NCBI GenBank assembly: GCA_019454915.1
Contig: JACFNM010000255.1
Coordinates: forward strand, 1 to 6,050
Direction: 5' to 3'
From: Chitinophagaceae bacterium
Lineage (GTDB): Bacteria > Bacteroidota > Bacteroidia > Chitinophagales > Chitinophagaceae
Length of the DNA: 6,050 nucleotides
Position numbers and translations under genes: made by a program. Each line of letters begins with the position of its first letter. Positions within the stretch are counted from its first letter, which is position 1. The notes below the pieces were generated by a model. That model searched no databases and was not told the DNA's origin. It saw only the letters and a program-made list of their open reading frames with translations. Positions 1 to 5,092 of the stretch are shown here, in pieces.

Positions 1-94
1 CCGGTACACTCTTAAAATATGCTTTTTCTTTCCAGCGCCGGTTCCATTTTTCTTCTACGGCTGCCGGTTCATAGTTTTTACTGAGTTCTTCCAT
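1..94 (-). CDS. valS: Valyl-tRNA synthetase, N-terminal fragment (runs off the left edge)
   Basis: Reading the minus strand from the ATG at 94-92 gives 31 residues beginning MEELSKNYEPAAVEEKW and ending in YFKSVP at the window edge. The pattern 'LSKxYxPxxVEExW...W...YFKSVP' is the characteristic start of bacterial ValS, just before the PPPNVTG nucleotide-binding segment that would lie outside the window. The enzyme is a cytosolic class I aminoacyl-tRNA synthetase that charges tRNA-Val with valine and edits mischarged threonine. The start fits because the family usually begins within a few residues of this LSK motif, and because a -7-like element lies only 8 bases upstream, implying a very short leader. 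No frame damage is seen in the visible part. Only about 3-4% of the gene is present, so nothing can be said about its catalytic motifs. Confidence 0.9.
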   Translation of the reverse strand, partial: MEELSKNYEPAAVEEKWNRRWKEKAYFKSVP

Positions 95-102
95 AAAGTG
101 CG

Positions 103-110
103 CAAAGGTA
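103..110 (-). promoter_or_regulatory. Putative Bacteroidota -7 promoter element of valS
   Basis: On the minus strand these bases read TACCTTTG, an exact match to the TAnnTTTG -7 consensus used by the primary sigma factor of Bacteroidota. Transcription would start a few bases downstream, leaving a leader of only a few nucleotides before the valS ATG at 94. I found no convincing TTG/TTTG -33 element about 19 bases further upstream, so the call rests on the -7 box and its position. Confidence 0.5.
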
Positions 111-233
111 AGAATATTTAGGACTGCTCTTACCGCTAAAAAGCTTACCCACCTTCCCTAATACGGCTCAAAATAAAGTCGTTTTGCTTCTCCGACCAGG
201 CGGATCGAAAGGACACTTTATGACGGGAGGGGC

Positions 234-270
234 ATAAAACAAAACACCTCCCCCACAACGGGAGAGGCGC
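234..270 (-). terminator. Rho-independent terminator after the 34-aa membrane protein gene
   Basis: On the minus strand the arm GCGCCTCTCCC (270-260) pairs with GGGGGAGGTGT (254-244) around a 5-base loop, giving 11 pairs of which three are G-T wobbles. The following bases read TTTGTTTTAT. The T-tract is on the minus-strand side only, so the polarity matches the small gene ending at 294, with the stem beginning 24 bases after its stop. It separates that gene from valS, which therefore probably has its own promoter. Confidence 0.75.
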
Positions 271-293
271 TCGATTTCATTATCAAAAATAGT

Positions 294-398
294 TTACCAG
301 GAGAGGTAGGTAATCAGGGCGATTGTTCCGTAAACCAACAAAACAATCATAGCAATTTTAGTACCTTCACTTAACGGCAATGAGTTAAAAAGCTTCAT
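294..398 (-). CDS. Small single-span membrane protein, 34 aa, function unknown
   Basis: The minus strand carries an ATG at 398-396, 34 codons and a TAA at 296-294. The product starts MKLFNSLPLSEGTKIAMIV and ends ITYLSW. Residues 1-14 are polar with a lysine at 14. Residues 15-33 form one uninterrupted hydrophobic helix (I, A, M, V, L, Y, G, T), long enough to span the inner membrane. An intrinsic terminator lies 24 bases after the stop, which supports a real transcription unit. No strong Shine-Dalgarno is visible, as is usual in Bacteroidota. I do not recognise the family. Its size and shape resemble accessory subunits of membrane complexes (CydX- or KdpF-like), but no such partner gene is nearby and no specific motif matches. 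A gene this short could still be a chance frame. The clean helix plus terminator argue against that. Confidence 0.65.
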   Translation of the reverse strand: MKLFNSLPLSEGTKIAMIVLLVYGTIALITYLSW

Positions 399-720
399 AA
401 TAGATGATTTTAAGGTGAAAAATCAGGATTGGATTATGGAAAGCTTTCAAAGGAGGGTGGGAACTGGAATTGGCGGTGCTTTTTAGGCTATTCTTCTGTT
501 ATGTGCTATAAATAATTTTATTTTAACATTCCTTTTAAAGGATGCTCTTCAAAGTTAAACAATTTTATTGTAAAAACTCATTTTATTGTGCTAAGAAAAG
601 CGCCGGATAAGGATTAAATAAAAAGCGGCATATAGTACTCTGATAATCAGTATGGGTTTGTTATTTTTCAGATAAGTCCGCTTATTATTCTATCATTTAT
701 CAATCAGAAAAAAGCATTAG
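399..720. other. AT-rich intergenic region between divergent genes
   Basis: This stretch must hold the promoters of the minus-strand small gene and the plus-strand nuclease gene. A TTTG at 657-660 could be a -33 element for the nuclease, but no good TAnnTTTG follows at the right spacing. For the small gene, the minus strand has CTCCTTTG near 450, which matches only the second half of the consensus. Other structure is minor: ATTTTATTGT occurs twice, at 562-571 and 580-589 (period 18), and TCCTTT/AAAGGA forms a short inverted repeat around 530-543. I see no RNA gene or convincing ORF here. Confidence 0.5.
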
Positions 721-2061
721 ATGTATGCCATTGTTGACATTGAGACCACGGGAAGCTACGCAGCTGCAAACGGAATCACCGAAATTGCCGTTTTTATACA
801 CGACGGGAAGAATATCATAGACCGGTTTGAAACCCTGATTAATCCGCTACAGCCCATCCCCTATTTTATTCAAAGGCTGACGGGGATTACTGATGAAATG
901 GTGGTCAACGCACCCACCTTCGAAGAAGTGGCTTCGCAAGTTTTTGAGCTACTCAATGACAAAATATTCGTGGCTCACAATGTCAATTTCGATTACTCTT
1001 TTCTAAAACATCAGTTACAGGAATGTGGCTATTCCCTCGAAACCCAAAAATTATGTACGGTCAGGCTTACGCGAAAAGTATTTCCCAGCCTTCCTTCTTA
1101 TAGTTTGGGGAATATCTGCCGGGCTTTGAAAATATCCCTGGAAAACCGGCATCGCGCGGGAGGTGACGCCCGGGCCACAGTGCTGCTGCTTGAAAAATTA
1201 TTAGCGCACGATGCGCAACCCTTCATTGCACAGTTTCTTAAAAAATCTTCCGGAGAACAATACCTGCCACTCCACATCTCCAAAGAACAAATGGACCGGC
1301 TGCCTCACCGCCCGGGGGTTTATTATTTCAGAAACGAGAAAGGAAAAGTAATCTACGTGGGTAAAGCAAAGGATTTGAAAAAACGGGTACACAGCCATTT
1401 CACGCACAATGGGGCGGGAAAACAGAAACAGGAATTTATCCGCAACATATACAGCATCAGCTACAGCATCTGCGGAACCGAATTAATGGCAGCCATTTTG
1501 GAGGAAGCGGAGATTAAAAAACTCTGGCCGGTATATAATACAAGCCGCAAACAACCCAACCTGCTGTATGGATTATATAGTTTCACGGATCAGAGAGGAT
1601 ATCTCAGGCTGGCTATAGATAAAAAAAGAAAAAACCTCCGGGCGATTCATACCTTCGGATTATTGTGGGATGGATATCGTTTATTGTGGAATATGGTGGA
1701 GCGCTATCAACTGTCACCCGGGCTTTGTTTTCTGACTACGACAGAAGCGGAAAATAATCTGTCTGAGCCCCGTGATGAACCTGTTCAATACAATCAACGC
1801 GTAACGAAAGCCCTGGAAAATTTCCACGAAGAACTACCCAGCTTCGCCATCCTGGGGGAAGGTATCACGGAAGAAGATCAAAGCTGCCTGCTCATCGAAA
1901 AAGGCAGATTTTTTGGCATGGGGTATATCCCCCAAAAAATGAAGCTCGAAGATATCCACCGACTGAAGAAGAAATTAACGCCCTATCCGGATAATGACTT
2001 CATTCGAAATGCAATAGCACATTATGCCAAAGACCATCCTCAGCATATTATTCAATTTTAA
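721..2061 (+). CDS. DnaQ-like exonuclease fused to GIY-YIG endonuclease (UvrC/Cho-like)
   Basis: The 446-aa cytosolic protein has two nuclease domains. Residues 2-163 are a DEDDh 3'-5' exonuclease of the DNA polymerase III epsilon type: ExoI motif DIETTG with D6 and E8, ExoII AHNVNFD with D91, and ExoIII HRAGGDA with H144 and D149, so all five catalytic residues are present. Residues 193-275 are a GIY-YIG domain like the N-terminus of UvrC and Cho: GVYYF at 199-203, YVGKAKDLKKR at 212-222 with catalytic R222, the metal-binding glutamate in AAILEE (probably E261), and VYN at 271-273. Residues 276-446 are a less defined tail. This architecture is known in many bacteria, including Bacteroidota and actinobacteria, and is thought to act in DNA repair; the substrate is unknown. 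The cysteine-rich segment I expect after the GIY-YIG domain is reduced to one cysteine (C336). The ATG at 721 puts DIETTG at residue 6, typical of the family. The gene stands alone and converges on the ThuA gene 15 bp away. Confidence 0.9.
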   Translation: MYAIVDIETTGSYAAANGITEIAVFIHDGKNIIDRFETLINPLQPIPYFIQRLTGITDEMVVNAPTFEEVASQVFELLNDKIFVAHNVNFDYSFLKHQLQECGYSLETQKLCTVRLTRKVFPSLPSYSLGNICRALKISLENRHRAGGDARATVLLLEKLLAHDAQPFIAQFLKKSSGEQYLPLHISKEQMDRLPHRPGVYYFRNEKGKVIYVGKAKDLKKRVHSHFTHNGAGKQKQEFIRNIYSISYSICGTELMAAILEEAEIKKLWPVYNTSRKQPNLLYGLYSFTDQRGYLRLAIDKKRKNLRAIHTFGLLWDGYRLLWNMVERYQLSPGLCFLTTTEAENNLSEPRDEPVQYNQRVTKALENFHEELPSFAILGEGITEEDQSCLLIEKGRFFGMGYIPQKMKLEDIHRLKKKLTPYPDNDFIRNAIAHYAKDHPQHIIQF

Positions 2062-2076
2062 CTCCGGCATAATCCG

Positions 2077-2976
2077 TTAATCACGAAGAAGCACATCATT
2101 GGCAGTAGGAAACTGTTTTGGCGCTTTTTGGGATACTTTTCCCGTAGCTACCCATTCTGCGCCTCTTTGCAAATAAGTAATAAATCCAACACACTGCTGT
2201 GATTCATTGGCGTGACCCAGCGTGGTGTGAAAAATTCTCCCTTTCCCATAGTGTATCACCATCATCATAGGTTCGTTTCGTCCGGTGCCGTTTTGCTCTT
2301 TAGCGCTATAGGCGGTAGCCAGTATTTCCATATTCTCAGCGGGTCCGCGTAAGCGGTCGTATAATTCATCCTTATTGTGCATCCATAGTTCCGGTAGCCC
2401 TTTGGTGATAGGATGTTTTTTATTACGGGTTCTCACCTGAAAGGCATGAAACTTTCCATGACTTCCACCTACACCCGGGCTATTATCTTTTACCAGATTT
2501 CCGGCGTCGTCATAATATACATAAGGCCCGTCTTTCTCATTACGGTATCCCCAACCTCCTAATCCGATCATCTTATTATACTCTTTCCATTCCGGAAAAG
2601 CATTATCCGCCGCATGAACTGAGATAACTCCCCCACCCTCTCTTACAAACTTCTCAAACGCGTCCATCGTCTCCTGTGGCCAGGGGTCGCCATTATAATT
2701 AAGCAATACCACTTTGTACGATTGGAATGAAGGTTTGAACTGAGCCATACTCTGCCCTTCCGGAGGAGTCGTAACAATATCAGCACTGAATAGTCCGGTC
2801 TCCTCCAGAAAACCTTTCATCATGGGTGAAGTCTCCGGCCAATTCTTATGATTATTCTGACCGTCAATAATCAACACCTTTATTTTCTCTTTTTTCGACT
2901 GGGCAAAATTATCTTGTACAAAAAATACAATTAAGCACATGGCTAATAGCATCCCCTTTATTACTATATTTTTCAT
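2077..2976 (-). CDS. Secreted ThuA-domain protein (trehalose-utilisation family)
   Basis: Starting at the ATG at 2976-2974 the protein has 299 residues. Residues 1-25 form a signal peptide (MKNIVIKG, then a hydrophobic core, then NFA|QS), so it acts in the periplasm or outside. The rest is one ThuA-like domain with a class I glutamine amidotransferase-like fold: strand KVLIIDGQNNHKNW at 33-46, VVLLNYNGDPW near 89-99, EGGGVISVHAADNAF at 113-127, SHGKFH at 172-177, HPITKGLP at 188-195, NKDELY near 201-206 and GRIFHTTLGH at 246-255. The position of the amidotransferase nucleophilic cysteine is taken by H121 (SVHAA), as in ThuA proteins, so it is not an amidotransferase. ThuA of rhizobia works with the dehydrogenase ThuB in the 3-keto route for trehalose and related disaccharides; the exact reaction of secreted homologues is unsettled. 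A longer frame exists from a TTG at 3015, but it would put a polar 13-residue stretch before the signal peptide. It is the last gene of the cluster, 65 bp after the propeller gene. Confidence 0.87.
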   Translation of the reverse strand: MKNIVIKGMLLAMCLIVFFVQDNFAQSKKEKIKVLIIDGQNNHKNWPETSPMMKGFLEETGLFSADIVTTPPEGQSMAQFKPSFQSYKVVLLNYNGDPWPQETMDAFEKFVREGGGVISVHAADNAFPEWKEYNKMIGLGGWGYRNEKDGPYVYYDDAGNLVKDNSPGVGGSHGKFHAFQVRTRNKKHPITKGLPELWMHNKDELYDRLRGPAENMEILATAYSAKEQNGTGRNEPMMMVIHYGKGRIFHTTLGHANESQQCVGFITYLQRGAEWVATGKVSQKAPKQFPTANDVLLRD

Positions 2977-3039
2977 ACTAACTGGTTTTAATATTTTATA
3001 TTGACAAGCCTTCAAACAAATCTATATTTCCCATACTAA
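2964..3039 (-). repeat. Imperfect direct repeat of the ThuA gene start region
   Basis: On the minus strand, TTAGTATGGGAAATATAG (3039-3022) and TTAGTATGAAAAATATAG (2981-2964) match at 16 of 18 bases. The second copy contains the ATG chosen for the ThuA gene at 2976. The first holds an ATG at 3034 that opens a frame of only 12 codons. The copies are offset by 58 bp, so the two ATGs are in different frames. The unit may be a small tandem duplication of a translation start, or a coincidence in AT-rich DNA. Confidence 0.4.
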
Positions 3040-3041
3040 TT

Positions 3042-5081
3042 CTATCTCGTCACAATCAACTCACCCCTCATCACCTGATAGTGTCCCGGGAAAGTACATA
3101 TATAAGGATAGGTTCCCGGTTGTAATGGCGCGGTGAAATATATCGTTTCAGACTGGGTTGGACCCAACAAACGAGTGTAATACAGTACATCCTGTGTCTC
3201 GGGCACGTAGGATACTTTTTCACCGGCCAGCCCTAATTTGGTCGCTGCTTCCCCAACTGTATTTGCCGCTCCAGGTCGTGCAATCACTATGTTGTGCATC
3301 ATATCGTCATTATTGTTAAACACCAGTTTGATATGCTGACCTGCCTTTACGGTCAGAGTAGTCTGGTCAAATCTTAATCCGGGCTTGGTTCCCATAACAA
3401 TGGTCCTGTCCACCTTATTATTCCATGAAGCGGGCATTTTAATCGTTCGCTTCGATCCTGTAGTAGCAGGTACAGATGTTCTACTTGTCTTATTAGCTGC
3501 ATGCTGGTGCTGTGCAAGCTGCACTCTGTTATTGCTGGTGATCGCCAGTTTACTTCCTTCAGGTATCTGATTCAGCGTATAATAGCCGAAGTCATGTAAC
3601 AGCGTATTTCTCTCAGCAGATAATACGCCCTCTGCTTTAATTTCGTGAATATAACCCAGTTTAAGGCTATCTACTAACAATCTCACTTTCCTTCGATCGG
3701 CAGATACTTCAATTGCTCTGACTGGACACGAACCCGAGTTAATAATAGGGCTACCATAGTTGTGATGGTATTGGTAGGTGAACCGGGTTACGGCAAAAGA
3801 AGACGCATTCCGCGCAGAAGTCACATCAATCGGTTGAGTGAATGTAATTTCAAAGCCATCCGGACGAGCCTCAATCTTTTCCATTTCAAAAGGTGTCTTC
3901 CCGTTCCAGGATAATCTTTGTAATCCGTAACGTGCCTTACCCGTTGAGCCCCATCCTCTGGAAGTCATGCCTACGAACATGCTGCCGTCCGAGCCCCACT
4001 TCATACGTAATATCCCGGAAGAGAATCCTTCGCGGAATGGAAATACAGCTCCCTGATAAACGCCTTTGACCTTTTCCAGATATACACGCATGATCTTGCT
4101 CTGTCCCTGGTCGCCTACCAACAATTGCCCCTTAAAAGGTCCCATCTTTCCTTCGTCATTATAATTCAGTATGTCGGAAGTTGAGATGCCTAAGATGGTA
4201 TGCGGGAACCACACCGAAGGAGGTTTAAGTCCGGGCACTCGTTGAGCAACATCATATTTGGGCTCATTGGTATCGGGAATGTCTTCCTTTTTCAATTTAA
4301 CATTTGATTCCGGCAAACCCGACCATACCAGACTCGCCGGATTCCCTACAAAATCGCCGGCAGCTACGTGAGTAATACTTCCGGATGCCACCCAGTCTCC
4401 CTGATTTTCAGAATAAAAAATATCACCCTGGTCATTCAGCCCCATACCGGCCGGAGAACGCATACCTGCAGCAAACGGAGTCATCTTTCCATCCGGTGAT
4501 ATTTTAATCATCCAGCCATGCCATTTTGATAAACTTTCCCCATGATCACGAACCCAGGCAAGATTTAAAGTGATTATCATATTCCCGTCTTTATCCAACA
4601 CCGGGCCATAAGCAAACTCATGGTAGTTACCGGCTAAAGGCCAACTGTAAACAGTAGTATATTCATCGGCCTCCCCATCACCATCCAAATCACGCAACCG
4701 CGTCAATTCTGAACGCTGTACTGCATAGATATCTCCGCGTATAAAATTAATCCCCAACACCTCGTGCATACCTCTCGCAAACAAACGATAATGCGGGCGT
4801 GCGCCATTTTTCATATAAGGATTAGTAATGATCCACACATCACCGCGACGGGTAGATACTGCCAGTTCATCATTGGGAAGGAAGGTCATTCCTCCTACTT
4901 CAAGCAGGATATCATCCGGAATGGGGACCGACTGTATGGTATAAAAATCTTCCTCTTTTTGAACATGTACGGTGGTGTCCTGCTGGGCGACCGTATCGGA
5001 CGTTGTTAAAATACAACTACTCAAAAGTATCAGCACCACGGGTCTGATCAATTTCATTCTCTTTGTATATAATGTTTTCAT
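3042..5081 (-). CDS. Secreted beta-propeller protein with C-terminal azurin/auracyanin-type copper domain
   Basis: The 679-residue protein from the ATG at 5081 has four parts. Residues 1-32 are an export signal; another ATG at 5057 would give a shorter, equally good signal. The core LLSSC (C23) fits a lipobox and TVA|QQ (after A32) fits signal peptidase I, so it may be a lipoprotein or fully secreted. Residues about 54-392 are a six-bladed-type propeller related to soluble quinoprotein sugar dehydrogenases and the large propeller proteins of Planctomycetes: DLDGDGEADE at 131-140 (calcium-loop-like), GMRSPAGMG at 206-214, WFPHTILGIS near 291-300, GDQGQSKIMRV at 323-333. Residues about 400-505 look like a beta-sandwich. 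A His/Thr/Ser-rich linker (about 520-550) leads to a cupredoxin with likely type 1 copper ligands H596 (MMHN), C662, H667 and M671, the last three in CTFPGHYQVM, the exact azurin C-x4-H-x3-M spacing. There is no CxxCH haem motif. The ATG at 5081 lies 11 bp after the DUF1080 stop, suggesting cotranscription. The substrate and whether PQQ is bound cannot be told from sequence. Confidence 0.85.
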   Translation of the reverse strand: MKTLYTKRMKLIRPVVLILLSSCILTTSDTVAQQDTTVHVQKEEDFYTIQSVPIPDDILLEVGGMTFLPNDELAVSTRRGDVWIITNPYMKNGARPHYRLFARGMHEVLGINFIRGDIYAVQRSELTRLRDLDGDGEADEYTTVYSWPLAGNYHEFAYGPVLDKDGNMIITLNLAWVRDHGESLSKWHGWMIKISPDGKMTPFAAGMRSPAGMGLNDQGDIFYSENQGDWVASGSITHVAAGDFVGNPASLVWSGLPESNVKLKKEDIPDTNEPKYDVAQRVPGLKPPSVWFPHTILGISTSDILNYNDEGKMGPFKGQLLVGDQGQSKIMRVYLEKVKGVYQGAVFPFREGFSSGILRMKWGSDGSMFVGMTSRGWGSTGKARYGLQRLSWNGKTPFEMEKIEARPDGFEITFTQPIDVTSARNASSFAVTRFTYQYHHNYGSPIINSGSCPVRAIEVSADRRKVRLLVDSLKLGYIHEIKAEGVLSAERNTLLHDFGYYTLNQIPEGSKLAITSNNRVQLAQHQHAANKTSRTSVPATTGSKRTIKMPASWNNKVDRTIVMGTKPGLRFDQTTLTVKAGQHIKLVFNNNDDMMHNIVIARPGAANTVGEAATKLGLAGEKVSYVPETQDVLYYTRLLGPTQSETIYFTAPLQPGTYPYICTFPGHYQVMRGELIVTR

Positions 5082-5092
5082 TGATTTCAGAA

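Noticed and set aside
92..222. CATAAAGTG at 92-100 and its inverse CACTTTATG at 214-222 as an operator pair
   Set aside because: Only nine bases, far apart, and one copy overlaps the valS start codon; chance is enough to explain it.
542..610. 22-codon plus-strand frame in the intergenic region
   Set aside because: Lys/Phe/Cys-rich composition reflects AT-rich DNA; no hydrophobic helix, terminator or ribosome binding site.
1098..1407. Two overlapping minus-strand open frames inside the nuclease gene
   Set aside because: They lie opposite well-conserved exonuclease and GIY-YIG codons, overlap each other and resemble no protein family.
2058..2080. TTAAC...GTTAA inverted repeat spanning both convergent stop codons, as a shared terminator
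   Set aside because: Only five pairs, no G/C stem and no T-tract; it arises mainly from the two facing TAA stops.
3001..3015. TTG start at 3015 extending the ThuA protein by 13 residues
   Set aside because: The extension would precede a complete signal peptide that begins at the ATG at 2976, and it lies in an AT-rich spacer containing a repeat.
3385..3570. Plus-strand open frame opposite the cupredoxin linker, with a hydrophobic product
   Set aside because: It is antisense to the His/Thr/Ser-rich linker, which readily yields Leu/Val-rich antisense; no terminator or promoter supports it.
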